From Rhizosphaericola mali (GTDB lineage: Bacteria > Bacteroidota > Bacteroidia > Chitinophagales > Chitinophagaceae): DNA of 64,000 nt. The first letter of the stretch is position 1. Every line of letters starts with the position of its first letter. The stretch lies in assembly GCF_004337365.2 (NCBI RefSeq), contig NZ_CP044016.1, positions 4,259,507 through 4,323,506 on the forward strand. Reading direction: 5' to 3'. Positions 44,923 through 53,436 of this stretch are shown here, one piece after another. Below the pieces are notes generated by a model, which searched no databases, was not told the DNA's origin, and was given only the letters and a program-made list of their open reading frames with translations. The position numbers were made by a program, and so were the translations under genes.

Positions 44923-45228
44923 ATGTTTGTAGTTGTAAAAATAGCTGGTCAGCAATTTAAAGTGCAAGAAGGAGATACTTTGTATGTTCCGCACCTGACC
45001 GCAAGTAACGGTGATAATGTAGAGTTCAACGACGTATTGTTGGTAGATGCTGATGGCAAACTTACATTGGGTGCTGATATTAAAAGTATCGTAAAAGCAG
45101 AAGTTGTTAACGCCCTTGTACAGGATGATAAGGTGATCGCTTACAAACAAAAAAGACGTAAAGGTTTCCGTAAAAAAATCGGACACAGAACTCAATTTAC
45201 GCAGATCAAAATCAATAGCATCGCGTAA
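44923..45228 (+). CDS. rplU: Large ribosomal subunit protein bL21
   Basis: 101 residues: MFVVVKIAGQQFKVQEGDTL and the C-terminal KRRKGFRKKIGHRTQFTQIK identify L21. It binds 23S rRNA together with L20. It is the first gene of the conserved rplU-rpmA pair. Confidence 0.97.
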   Translation: MFVVVKIAGQQFKVQEGDTLYVPHLTASNGDNVEFNDVLLVDADGKLTLGADIKSIVKAEVVNALVQDDKVIAYKQKRRKGFRKKIGHRTQFTQIKINSIA

Positions 45229-45268
45229 TTTCAATTTTTAATTTTTAATAGTCTTAATCTAAAATATT

Positions 45269-45538
45269 ATGGCACACAAAGTTGGTGAAGGTTCCGTAAA
45301 AAACGGACGTGATTCCAGAAGCAAACGTTTAGGTGTTAAAGTGTATGGTGGTCAACCTGCATCTGCTGGTAATATTATTTTGCGCCAAAGAGGTACAGAA
45401 TATCACCCAGGTAAAAATGTAGGTATTGGTAATGATTTTACTATATATGCACTTACTGACGGTATTGTAGAATTTAAAAAAGGTCGTGAACGCAGAACTT
45501 ATGTATCTGTTGTTGCTCCTGCTACAGCAGAAGCTTAG
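45269..45538 (+). CDS. rpmA: Large ribosomal subunit protein bL27
   Basis: 89 residues: [19 protein letters not shown] and [20 protein letters not shown]. The N-terminus of L27 reaches the peptidyl transferase centre. No N-terminal cleavage extension (as in Firmicutes) is present. A terminator follows at 45578. Confidence 0.98.
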   Translation: MAHKVGEGSVKNGRDSRSKRLGVKVYGGQPASAGNIILRQRGTEYHPGKNVGIGNDFTIYALTDGIVEFKKGRERRTYVSVVAPATAEA

Positions 45539-45577
45539 TTCTTCTTTTTTAATACATACAAGCTTTTAAAAAATTTT

Positions 45578-45609
45578 TAGCGACTGTACATTGTGCAGCC
45601 GCTATTTTT
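45578..45609 (+). terminator. Terminator after rpmA
   Basis: TAGCG (45578-45582) pairs with CGCTA (45600-45604) and an inner CTG/CAG stem, with one internal mismatch, followed by TTTTT. It lies 40 nt past the rpmA stop. Confidence 0.75.
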
Positions 45610-45661
45610 GTTTGTGCGAAAATTGATCTTGTGAGATACGGTTTAGATGTACATAAATGAT

Positions 45662-46165
45662 TTATTGAAAAGAAACTTCTGCTTTTAACTGCTCTACTAC
45701 GTTGTAGATAATGGGACATCGACCGTAATGCATGAAAATGGTAAATAATCTTTTTTTGAACATAGGCTTGTGTAAAGCTGGAAATTCTCTACAACCATCA
45801 AATCGATATTCATAAACCGTGCATTTATTTTCAGAGAGGAAATGACAAGGTATACAATTTACAATACGTCGATCACTATGATCACTTTTTTCAATGTATT
45901 GTGCATCAAATTTTTCTAAAGGCATATTCAAATGATCTGCTAATCTTTCTGCTTCAGACGGTTCCACATTAATCATCAATGTTTTACAGCAATTACCACA
46001 AATCGTACAATCGATTTTAGGTTCTATGATTTCATTTATTTGAAAAACCATCTTATCAAGTTCGTCTAATTCAAAACCACTTAGAAATGTTCTAAATCGC
46101 TCGTTTTCTGCTATTTTTCTTTCTGACTCTAAAGATAAATAGGTAAGATCTGTCTGTAATTGCAT
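45662..46165 (-). CDS. YkgJ-type cysteine-cluster protein
   Basis: 167 residues from the ATG at 46165 (MQLQTDLTYLSLESERK). A frame beginning at 46198 would include a -7 box (46182-46189) in its coding sequence, so the later start is chosen. Eight Cys residues in the pattern CTICGNCCKT ... CIPCHFLSENKCTVYEYR ... CREFP match the YkgJ / CxxCxxCC family, thought to bind zinc or an Fe-S cluster. The biochemical role of the family is not established. It is divergent from dgt. Confidence 0.8.
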   Translation of the reverse strand: MQLQTDLTYLSLESERKIAENERFRTFLSGFELDELDKMVFQINEIIEPKIDCTICGNCCKTLMINVEPSEAERLADHLNMPLEKFDAQYIEKSDHSDRRIVNCIPCHFLSENKCTVYEYRFDGCREFPALHKPMFKKRLFTIFMHYGRCPIIYNVVEQLKAEVSFQ

Positions 46166-46181
46166 GGAAAAATGTAAACTG

Positions 46182-46189
46182 CAAAGGTA
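46182..46189 (-). promoter_or_regulatory. -7 box of the cysteine-cluster gene
   Basis: Minus-strand TACCTTTG followed by CAG matches TAnnTTTG, 16 nt before the chosen ATG at 46165. No -33 TTG at the usual distance. Confidence 0.55.
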
Positions 46190-46203
46190 TTGAAACAATA
46201 GTA

Positions 46204-46211
46204 TATTTTTG
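46204..46211 (+). promoter_or_regulatory. -7 box of dgt
   Basis: TATTTTTG ends only 4 nt before the dgt ATG at 46216. If this is the real box, transcription would start at or within a few bases of the ATG, giving a leaderless mRNA. Confidence 0.45.
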
Positions 46212-46215
46212 TTTT

Positions 46216-47577
46216 ATGGCAATAGATTTGAATAAGTTGTATTCCGCAGCACGTACCGGCGCTGTTTCAAATAAGGTGTTGGCAGATGTGCGTTCTGATT
46301 TTCAACGTGATTACGATAGGATTATATTTTCCGCTGCATTTAGAAGATTGCAAAACAAAACGCAAGTTTTTCCATTGCCTGGAAGTGTATTTGTACATAA
46401 TCGGTTGACGCATTCATTGGAGGTTGCATCAGTTGGACGCTCTTTTGGTACGCTTGCAGGAGACTTTATTGCCTCGAAATATGCTTCAGATTTATCGGAA
46501 AATAGTAAAGAATTTTACAAATACAGTTTAAATAGTGTGATCGCGGCGGCAAGTCTTTGTCATGATATCGGCAATCCTGCATTTGGACATTCAGGAGAGG
46601 ATGCTATTGCTAGTTATTTTATCCAAAATGGTAAACAATTATCCTCTTTTTTCTCCGAAAAAGAATGGGCTGATTTTACACATTTCGAAGGAAATTCTAA
46701 TGCTATCAGAATACTGACTCAACAACAATCTGGCAAATCCGAAGGTGGGTTGATGTTGACCTATTCGACGCTTGCAGCAATTATGAAATATCCATGTGAA
46801 GCATCGGCTTCCACAAAAAAGGAAATTCATCGTAAAAAATTTGGCTTTTTTCAGGCGGAAAAGGAGATTTTTTTGAATATAGCTAGCGCTACGCAAATGA
46901 AAAAATTATCTGAAGAGCCGACCATATTTGCACGTCATCCATTTGTATGGTTGGTGGAGGCCGCAGATGATATTTGTTACAGTATTATTGATTTAGAAGA
47001 TGCGCATCGTTTAGGTATCATTGATCATTCGTCTTGTGTTGCGATTTTGTCTGATTTAATTACAGAATTAGATGCTGGAGCAAAGCAAAAAATAGATGCT
47101 AAAAGAAAAATAATTTCCGATAAAAATGATTTTGTCAGTTATCTCAGATCTAAATGCATTGGCTTGTTGATCAAGCATGCAACGGATATTTACATGCAAA
47201 ATTGGGAATCGATCGCAGAGGGTAATTATCATATTCCACTTTTGGATAGTATCAAAAATCAATGTGTTGCATTGAAACAAATCGAACAATTTTCTATCGA
47301 AAATATCTATGATTATTCTGCAGTAGTGGAGATTGAAAATGCAGGATATAATGTGATGTATGAATTATTAGATCATTTTATTCCGCCTATTTTAAAGGAA
47401 AATTTATCTAAATCAGAAGAAAAAGCATTGAAACTTTTACCCAAACAATTTCTTTACGATGATAATTATTACCAAAAAGTGCTAGGTGTTTTAGATTATA
47501 TTTCTGGAATGACCGACAATTATGCCACCGAATTATATCGCAAAATCAAAGGTATAGAGATAGGAAAGATAAGATAA
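46216..47577 (+). CDS. dgt: Deoxyguanosinetriphosphate triphosphohydrolase (dGTPase)
   Basis: 453 residues. The HD-domain metal site is visible: RLTHSLEVASVGRSFG (first His), LCHDIGNPAFGHSGEDA (His-Asp) and VEAADDICYSIIDLEDAH (last Asp). AFRRLQNKTQVFPLPG at the start is the dGTPase signature. It hydrolyses dGTP (and often other dNTPs) to the nucleoside and triphosphate, tuning nucleotide pools. All ligands are present. It is divergent from the cysteine-cluster gene, with only 50 nt between starts. Confidence 0.93.
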   Translation: MAIDLNKLYSAARTGAVSNKVLADVRSDFQRDYDRIIFSAAFRRLQNKTQVFPLPGSVFVHNRLTHSLEVASVGRSFGTLAGDFIASKYASDLSENSKEFYKYSLNSVIAAASLCHDIGNPAFGHSGEDAIASYFIQNGKQLSSFFSEKEWADFTHFEGNSNAIRILTQQQSGKSEGGLMLTYSTLAAIMKYPCEASASTKKEIHRKKFGFFQAEKEIFLNIASATQMKKLSEEPTIFARHPFVWLVEAADDICYSIIDLEDAHRLGIIDHSSCVAILSDLITELDAGAKQKIDAKRKIISDKNDFVSYLRSKCIGLLIKHATDIYMQNWESIAEGNYHIPLLDSIKNQCVALKQIEQFSIENIYDYSAVVEIENAGYNVMYELLDHFIPPILKENLSKSEEKALKLLPKQFLYDDNYYQKVLGVLDYISGMTDNYATELYRKIKGIEIGKIR

Positions 47578-47653
47578 TGTGAAAGTTATCTCCATCTACA
47601 ATTTGTACAATCTTTTGTCAAATTCGTCCACTTTTTTAATGATATTGTTGGCT

Positions 47654-47661
47654 TAGTTTTG
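47654..47661 (+). promoter_or_regulatory. -7 box of the Tat-exported SDR gene
   Basis: TAGTTTTG followed by TCG matches TAnnTTTG, 27 nt before the ATG at 47689. The nearest upstream TTG is too distant for a standard -33 element. Confidence 0.5.
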
Positions 47662-47688
47662 TCGATAGATTCATCAAAATAAAAATTT

Positions 47689-48666
47689 ATGACCGACAAT
47701 TTATCGCCAGAAAATAGTAGAAGAAAATTTGTAAAAAATGCTGCGAGTTTAGCTTCTTTAGCAGCAATTGCAGGGTTGGCTTCTAACCCATTAAGTGCAG
47801 ATGCACACACGAATTCACCTAAAGATAAGAAGACTAAAATCGCAGTAGTTACAGGTGCTGCACGTGGAATGGGACGTTCTATTTGTTTAGCATTGGCCAA
47901 AGAAGGTATGACTATTCACGGTATAGATATTTTGGATAAAGTCAGTAATGTGGTAGAATACAAACCATCTACACCTGCCGATATTTTAGAAACGCAAAAA
48001 TTGGTGGAAGCCGCTGGTCAGAAATTTACCTACTCTAAGGCGGATATAAGGGATCTCGCTGCATTGAATAAAGTTGCGGCTGAGTTGAAAGCAAAATATG
48101 GACATGTTGATGTTTTAGTTGCAGATGCAGGAGTGCAAGCTTTTAGCTCTATTGTAGATTCTACCCCAGAACATTGGAATACAATTATAGGAACAAATGT
48201 TATCGGTACGGCAAATACGATGATAGCATTCTTGCCTTTGATCATTCCTCAAAAAATGGGTAAAGTTGTTATTCTTGCTTCAACACAAGGTATGAGAGGT
48301 ATGTGGAATGGTGCAGCTTATGCAGCTTCAAAATGGGGATTGGTGGGTCTTGCTAAGTCTGTTGCTATTGAAATGGGTCCTCATCATATCAATGTAAATG
48401 TGGTCGTTCCCGGATTAGTCAATACCGAAATGACACATAATCTTAAACGTTGGCAAGTGGCAATGGGACCAGGATATGAAAATGCTCAGGTTACCGAAGC
48501 GCAAGTATCAGAAGTTTTATCCAAAAAAGATGCCTTAGGGTTACCTTGGGTAGAAGCGGACGATATCGCACCAGCAGTCGTGTTTCTAACATCTGATGCG
48601 GCAAATAAGATTACTGGTGCAGTGTACGACGTTGCAGCAGGTACAAGTACGGTATATACGTCATAA
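47689..48666 (+). CDS. Tat-exported short-chain dehydrogenase/reductase
   Basis: 325 residues. The N-terminus SRRKFVKNAASLASLAAIAG is a twin-arginine signal, so the folded protein is predicted to be exported by Tat with its cofactor. The Rossmann start VVTGAARGMGRSICLALAKE is the TGxxxGxG cofactor motif. The catalytic Tyr-Lys pair is in AAYAASKWGLVGLAKSVAIE, with the Ser upstream in VILASTQGMRG. The C-terminal KITGAVYDVAAGTSTVYT ends the SDR fold. Substrate unknown. Most SDRs are cytoplasmic, so the signal is unusual. Confidence 0.85.
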   Translation: MTDNLSPENSRRKFVKNAASLASLAAIAGLASNPLSADAHTNSPKDKKTKIAVVTGAARGMGRSICLALAKEGMTIHGIDILDKVSNVVEYKPSTPADILETQKLVEAAGQKFTYSKADIRDLAALNKVAAELKAKYGHVDVLVADAGVQAFSSIVDSTPEHWNTIIGTNVIGTANTMIAFLPLIIPQKMGKVVILASTQGMRGMWNGAAYAASKWGLVGLAKSVAIEMGPHHINVNVVVPGLVNTEMTHNLKRWQVAMGPGYENAQVTEAQVSEVLSKKDALGLPWVEADDIAPAVVFLTSDAANKITGAVYDVAAGTSTVYTS

Positions 48667-48713
48667 TCTATTTTTAAAATTACATAAGATAGCAAGGTTT
48701 TCAGGTTAATCAA

Positions 48714-48721
48714 TATCTTTG
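48714..48721 (+). promoter_or_regulatory. -7 box of lptB
   Basis: TATCTTTG matches TAnnTTTG, 20 nt before the TTG start at 48742. No clear -33 TTG. Confidence 0.55.
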
Positions 48722-48741
48722 TTTCCTAAAAATACAGGAAG

Positions 48742-49551
48742 TTGAGTTTAACCATAAAAACAAATGAATTAGTAAAGATTTATCACAATAGAACGGTGGT
48801 GAGTCACGTATCTGTTCAGGTAAGTCAAGGGGAGATCGTCGGTTTGCTTGGTCCAAATGGAGCAGGTAAAACGACGACTTTTTATATGGTCGTGGGTTTG
48901 ATACAGCCAGAAGAAGGATCTGTTTACCTAAATGAGGAAGATATCACAAAACTTCCTATGTATAAAAGAGCACAATTGGGCATTGGATATTTGCCGCAAG
49001 AAGCGTCTGTATTTCGAAAGTTGAGCGTAGAAGATAATATTATGGCGATTTTGGAAATGACCAAATTATCCAAATCTGAACGTGCTGAGAAATTAGAATC
49101 GCTGTTGAATGAATTCGGTTTGCAACACGTACGCAAAAATAATGGGGATAGTTTGAGTGGTGGTGAACGACGTCGTACGGAAATAGCGAGAGCATTAGCT
49201 ATCGATCCAAAATTTATCTTGTTAGATGAGCCATTTGCAGGAGTCGATCCCATTGCCGTAGAAGATATTCAAAGTGTGGTTGCCAAATTGAAATATAAAA
49301 ATATCGGTATTCTCATTACCGATCACAATGTAAATGAGACGCTTTCCATCTGTGATAGAGCGTATCTTTTGATTGATGGTAAAATATTTAAACACGGAAC
49401 TGCCGAACAATTAGCTGAAAACGAACAAGTTAGGCGTTTGTATTTAGGTACTAATTTTGAATTAAAACGTAAAGATTGGATTTTGGAAATGGGAAAAACC
49501 AATGGTCAGAGTTTGCATATTAAAGAAGAAGAAAAAGAATCAGAGTCTTAA
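48742..49551 (+). CDS. lptB: LPS export ABC transporter ATP-binding protein LptB
   Basis: 269 residues. Start codon is TTG (48742-48744); the next Met in frame is inside the Walker region, so TTG is required. Walker [20 protein letters not shown], the Q-loop [14 protein letters not shown], signature [15 protein letters not shown], Walker [14 protein letters not shown] and H-loop [10 protein letters not shown] are all typical of LptB. It is the ATPase of the LptBFG complex, which pulls LPS from the inner membrane to the outer membrane. The other Lpt components are not nearby. Confidence 0.94.
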   Translation: MSLTIKTNELVKIYHNRTVVSHVSVQVSQGEIVGLLGPNGAGKTTTFYMVVGLIQPEEGSVYLNEEDITKLPMYKRAQLGIGYLPQEASVFRKLSVEDNIMAILEMTKLSKSERAEKLESLLNEFGLQHVRKNNGDSLSGGERRRTEIARALAIDPKFILLDEPFAGVDPIAVEDIQSVVAKLKYKNIGILITDHNVNETLSICDRAYLLIDGKIFKHGTAEQLAENEQVRRLYLGTNFELKRKDWILEMGKTNGQSLHIKEEEKESES

Positions 49552-49626
49552 TCGGAATTAAAAATGTGAATGTATTGGCTAAATAACTTATCATTCATAA
49601 TTCATAACTCTTTTCCTATTAACCAT

Positions 49627-49634
49627 TAACTTTG
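49627..49634 (+). promoter_or_regulatory. -7 box of dxr
   Basis: TAACTTTG followed by CG matches TAnnTTTG, 40 nt before the ATG at 49675. No TTG at the usual -33 distance. Confidence 0.5.
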
Positions 49635-49674
49635 CGTACAATCCAATATATTAGCATAAAGATTTTTATATAAA

Positions 49675-50835
49675 ATGAGTCAAACAAAAAGAATCGCTCT
49701 TTTCGGATCAACAGGATCTATCGGTAAACAAGCATTAGAAGTTGTTGAGGCACATCCTGATTTGTTTTCTGTGGCGATTTTGACTGCCGCGAGCAACGCT
49801 GACCTATTAATCAAACAAGCACTAAAATTTAATCCCAAAATTGTTGTCATCGTTGATGATAGCAAATATAATTATATCAAAGATGCTTTAAAAAGCACGG
49901 GTATCACGGTATTGGCAGGAGAGGATGCTTTGTTAGAAACAGCAGGCAATGATTGCTATGATGTCATGTTAGAAGCAATTGTAGGCTATGCAGGACTTTT
50001 ACCTACGATTAAAGCCATTGAAATAGGTAAACCTGTCGCTTTGGCAAATAAAGAAACCTTGGTCGTTGCCGGTGATTTAGTTATGCAAATGGCAGCGGCG
50101 AAACGTGTTCCAATTATTCCCGTAGATAGCGAGCATAGTGCGATTTTCCAATGTTTAATTGGAGAAGGAAAGAATAAAATTGAAAAAATTATATTGACCG
50201 CAAGTGGTGGTCCATTTTTGGGTAGAAAACCTAATTTTTTGGTCAATGTAAAAAGAGATCATGCATTGGAGCATCCCAATTGGCGTATGGGCGCTAAGAT
50301 TTCCATTGACTCTGCAACTTTGATGAATAAAGGTTTGGAAATGATTGAAGCGAAATGGCTTTTTAATCTTAAACCGGAGCAAATTGAAGTCGTTGTGCAT
50401 CCGCAAAGTATCATTCATAGTATGGTAATGTTTGAAGATGGCGCGATCAAAGCACAAATGGGATTGCCTGATATGAAATTGCCGATTCAATATGCATTGT
50501 CATTTCCCCAAAGATTACATTCCGATTTTCCAAGATACAATTTCCGTAGACCAGACACTTTAACTTTTGAAGAGCCTGATTACAAAACATTTAGAAATCT
50601 TTCTTTAGCGATTGAAGCGTTGAAAAAAGGTGGAAATCTACCTTGTATTATGAATGCAGCTAATGAGATTGCGGTATACGCATTTTTACATAACCGAATT
50701 GGATTTTTGGATATTACAGACGTGGTGGAACAAGCCATGACAAAAATCAAATTCATTGAAAAACCTTCTTTAGAAGATTATATTGACAGTGACGGAGAAG
50801 CGAGAAGTTTTGCCGCATCCATTGTAAGATTATAA
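49675..50835 (+). CDS. dxr: 1-deoxy-D-xylulose 5-phosphate reductoisomerase
   Basis: 386 residues. IALFGSTGSIGKQALEVVEA binds NADPH; IIPVDSEHSAIFQCLIGEGK, LTASGGPFLGRKP and IDSATLMNKGLEMIEAKWLF are substrate and metal-binding blocks. The enzyme makes MEP, the second step of non-mevalonate isoprenoid synthesis, in the cytoplasm. It is 32 nt upstream of rseP, a common pairing. Confidence 0.97.
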   Translation: MSQTKRIALFGSTGSIGKQALEVVEAHPDLFSVAILTAASNADLLIKQALKFNPKIVVIVDDSKYNYIKDALKSTGITVLAGEDALLETAGNDCYDVMLEAIVGYAGLLPTIKAIEIGKPVALANKETLVVAGDLVMQMAAAKRVPIIPVDSEHSAIFQCLIGEGKNKIEKIILTASGGPFLGRKPNFLVNVKRDHALEHPNWRMGAKISIDSATLMNKGLEMIEAKWLFNLKPEQIEVVVHPQSIIHSMVMFEDGAIKAQMGLPDMKLPIQYALSFPQRLHSDFPRYNFRRPDTLTFEEPDYKTFRNLSLAIEALKKGGNLPCIMNAANEIAVYAFLHNRIGFLDITDVVEQAMTKIKFIEKPSLEDYIDSDGEARSFAASIVRL

Positions 50836-50867
50836 AGCGGAAAACGATTATTTTTTAAACTATTCAA

Positions 50868-52220
50868 ATGGTATTATTAGCTATCGATTGGGCTAGCGTA
50901 GGTGTTAAAGCGCTACAGTTTATCCTTTCATTTTCGATATTGGTGACTTTACACGAATTTGGTCATTTCATAACTGCGAGAATTTTCAAATGTCGTGTGG
51001 AAAAATTTTACTTATTTTTTGATCCATGGTTTAGCTTATTCAAAAAGAAAGTTGGCGATACCGAATATGGTATTGGCTGGGTGCCCTTTGGTGGATATGT
51101 CAAAATCGCCGGAATGGTCGATGAAAGCATGGATAAAGAACAATTGAAACAAGAACCCAAACCTTGGGAATTTCGTTCTAAACCAGCTTGGCAACGTTTG
51201 ATTATCATGTGTGCGGGCGTGGTGATGAATTTATTGCTGGGATTTTTTATTTATTCCATGATGTTATTTCATTGGGGTGATGAATATTTACCTACACAAA
51301 ATTTGACTTATGGTGTAACCGCAGATTCATTAGCACAAAGTGTTGGATTTAAGAATGGTGATAAAATCTTAAGTGTTGATCATAAACCAGTTGAAAGATT
51401 TAAGAATGTTGCCATGAATGTCATTTTGGATGGAGCAACTTCTGTACAAGTTGATAGAAATGGTCAAAAGATCGATGTCGCGATTCCAAAAACATTTGCG
51501 GGCGATATTATTAAATATAAAGATATAGCCTTCTTGTCTCCAAGATATCTTATGTATCCTTTAGGAACAGTGGTAGATACGATGCCTGCGAAAATAGCAG
51601 GATTCAAAGTAGGAGATAAGATTATTGGAGTAAATGGTAACGCGGTACAATTTTTCGATCAATTTAAAGAAAGCGTTTCTAACAACAAAGGGAAATTGGT
51701 TACTGCAAAAGTTCTTCGTGGAAATGATACATTGAATTTAAGTGTAAATGTTCCTGCGGATGGAATTATTGGTATTGCTCCGAATATTCCAGATAATGCT
51801 TTGAAAACTCATTTAACAAAATACGGATTTTGGGAATCTTTCCCTGGTGGTTTTCAGAAAGGAAAAGAAACATTACGTTCTTATGTTTTACAGTTAAAAT
51901 TAATTTTTAGTGGAAAAGTAAAAGCGAATGAATCTTTGGGTGGTGTAATCAGCATGGGAAATCTTTTCCCTTCACTTTGGGATTGGCAAACTTTCTGGGG
52001 GTTGACAGCTTTTTTCTCTATGGTTTTGGCGCTGATGAATATTTTACCCATTCCAGCTTTAGATGGCGGACATGTATTGTTTTGTTTGATTGAAATGATT
52101 ACAGGACGTAAACCAAGTGACAAAACTTTGGAAGTCGCGCAAATGATCGGAATGGTCTTATTGCTTGGATTGATGGTATATGCGTTAGGTCTAGATTTCT
52201 GGCGTTTATTTAAAAAATAA
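50868..52220 (+). CDS. rseP: RIP metalloprotease RseP-type (site-2 protease)
   Basis: 450 residues. The zinc motif LVTLHEFGHFITAR (H29-E30-H33) is in the first transmembrane helix. The third ligand lies in NILPIPALDGGHVLFCLIEM near the C-terminus. Two PDZ-like regions lie between (GFKNGDKILSVDHKPVERF and AGFKVGDKIIGVNGNAVQFF). Site-2 proteases cut anti-sigma factors or signal peptides within the inner membrane. Its partner here is unknown. Confidence 0.92.
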   Translation: MVLLAIDWASVGVKALQFILSFSILVTLHEFGHFITARIFKCRVEKFYLFFDPWFSLFKKKVGDTEYGIGWVPFGGYVKIAGMVDESMDKEQLKQEPKPWEFRSKPAWQRLIIMCAGVVMNLLLGFFIYSMMLFHWGDEYLPTQNLTYGVTADSLAQSVGFKNGDKILSVDHKPVERFKNVAMNVILDGATSVQVDRNGQKIDVAIPKTFAGDIIKYKDIAFLSPRYLMYPLGTVVDTMPAKIAGFKVGDKIIGVNGNAVQFFDQFKESVSNNKGKLVTAKVLRGNDTLNLSVNVPADGIIGIAPNIPDNALKTHLTKYGFWESFPGGFQKGKETLRSYVLQLKLIFSGKVKANESLGGVISMGNLFPSLWDWQTFWGLTAFFSMVLALMNILPIPALDGGHVLFCLIEMITGRKPSDKTLEVAQMIGMVLLLGLMVYALGLDFWRLFKK

Positions 52221-52230
52221 AAATAAGCTG

Positions 52231-52286
52231 AATGCAAAAAGCTCAATGCGTAATGCAATTGTATTGTGCTTTGAGCTTTTTGCATT
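52231..52286 (+). terminator. Long inverted repeat between rseP and the GT4 gene
   Basis: A perfect 16-bp stem (52231-52246 with 52271-52286; arm AATGCAAAAAGCTCAA) with a 24-nt loop that contains an inner CAAT/ATTG stem. The U-tract is within the descending arm. It starts 11 nt after the rseP stop and probably terminates transcription. Confidence 0.6.
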
Positions 52287-52303
52287 TGGCATAGAGCTGA
52301 AAT

Positions 52304-53434
52304 ATGAACATAATAATTATTGGTCCTGCACATCCTTTGAGAGGAGGCTTAGCCTCTTTTGATGAGCGCTTGGCAAGAGCGTTCAAAGAAGCAGGACACA
52401 ATGCCAGTATTTATACATTTTCCTTACAATATCCTGGTTTTTTATTTCCAGGTACGACACAGTTTTCGGATGAACCAGCGCCGACGGATATCGATATTAA
52501 AGTTTGTATCAATTCTGTGAATCCACTCAATTGGCGTAAAGTCGGCAAGGAGTTAAAAAATCTTCGTCCTGATATAATATTGATTCGATATTGGTTGCCA
52601 TTTATGGCGCCTTGTTTGGGTACGATTTTACGGTTTGTCAAAAAGAATAAACATACGAGAACGGTTTGCTTGGCGGACAATATCATACCACATGAACATT
52701 TCCCCATGCAAACGCAATTGACCAATTATTTGGTTAAGACGGTGGATGGATTTGTTACAATGAGTGGAGCGGTTTTACAAGATTTGAAAAAATTTACCCA
52801 AAAACCTGCAGTTCAAATAGTACATCCGTTATACGACAATTTTGGTGTGCAAATTTCCAAATTAGAAGCGCGTAAGCATTTACAAATTGCTGAAAATCAG
52901 CCTTGGATTTTGTTCTTTGGATTTATCCGAAAATATAAGGGTTTGGATATTTTGTTGGAATCCATGCATTTATTGCAAGAAAAAGGTTCGGATATACAAT
53001 TAATCGTTGCTGGTGAATTTTATGGAGATCGCAAACCTTATGATGATACTATTGAAAAATATCAGTTAAAAAATGTGCATTTGCATACTAATTTCATTAC
53101 TGATAGTGAGGTCAAATATTATCTAAGTGCAGCTGATTTTGTGATACAACCTTATCGCGATGCAACACAAAGTGGCGTAACACCTTTGGCATATCATTTT
53201 GAAAAACCGATGTTGGTTACCAATGTAGGTGGTTTACCGGATATGGTTCCAGATGGAAAAGTTGGTGTCGTAACAGAACCAACCTCAGAAGCTGTAGCAA
53301 TAGGAATTGAAAAATTATATGCACAGGGAGAATCTCATTATCTTCCTTATCTTCAAATAGAAAAACAAAAATATAGCTGGGCAAAAGCTGTGGAAAGCAT
53401 GATTGTCATCAGCGGAATCTCTCAAACAAATTAA
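52304..53434 (+). CDS. Glycosyltransferase family 4
   Basis: 376 residues. The N-terminal glycine-rich start IIIGPAHPLRGGLASFDERL and the donor-binding C-terminal half AADFVIQPYRDATQSGVTPL followed by VTNVGGLPDMVPDG are GT-B/GT4 motifs. It is 2 nt upstream of the heptose kinase gene and so belongs to the heptose operon. A transferase using GDP-heptose, or one adding a sugar to the same glycan, is a reasonable inference; specificity is not visible. Confidence 0.85.
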   Translation: MNIIIIGPAHPLRGGLASFDERLARAFKEAGHNASIYTFSLQYPGFLFPGTTQFSDEPAPTDIDIKVCINSVNPLNWRKVGKELKNLRPDIILIRYWLPFMAPCLGTILRFVKKNKHTRTVCLADNIIPHEHFPMQTQLTNYLVKTVDGFVTMSGAVLQDLKKFTQKPAVQIVHPLYDNFGVQISKLEARKHLQIAENQPWILFFGFIRKYKGLDILLESMHLLQEKGSDIQLIVAGEFYGDRKPYDDTIEKYQLKNVHLHTNFITDSEVKYYLSAADFVIQPYRDATQSGVTPLAYHFEKPMLVTNVGGLPDMVPDGKVGVVTEPTSEAVAIGIEKLYAQGESHYLPYLQIEKQKYSWAKAVESMIVISGISQTN

Positions 53435-53436
53435 TT

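Noticed and set aside
47509-47701. ATGACCGACAATT appears both near the end of dgt and at the start of the SDR gene
   Set aside because: A 13-nt match without extension on either side is likely chance, not a duplication or attachment site.
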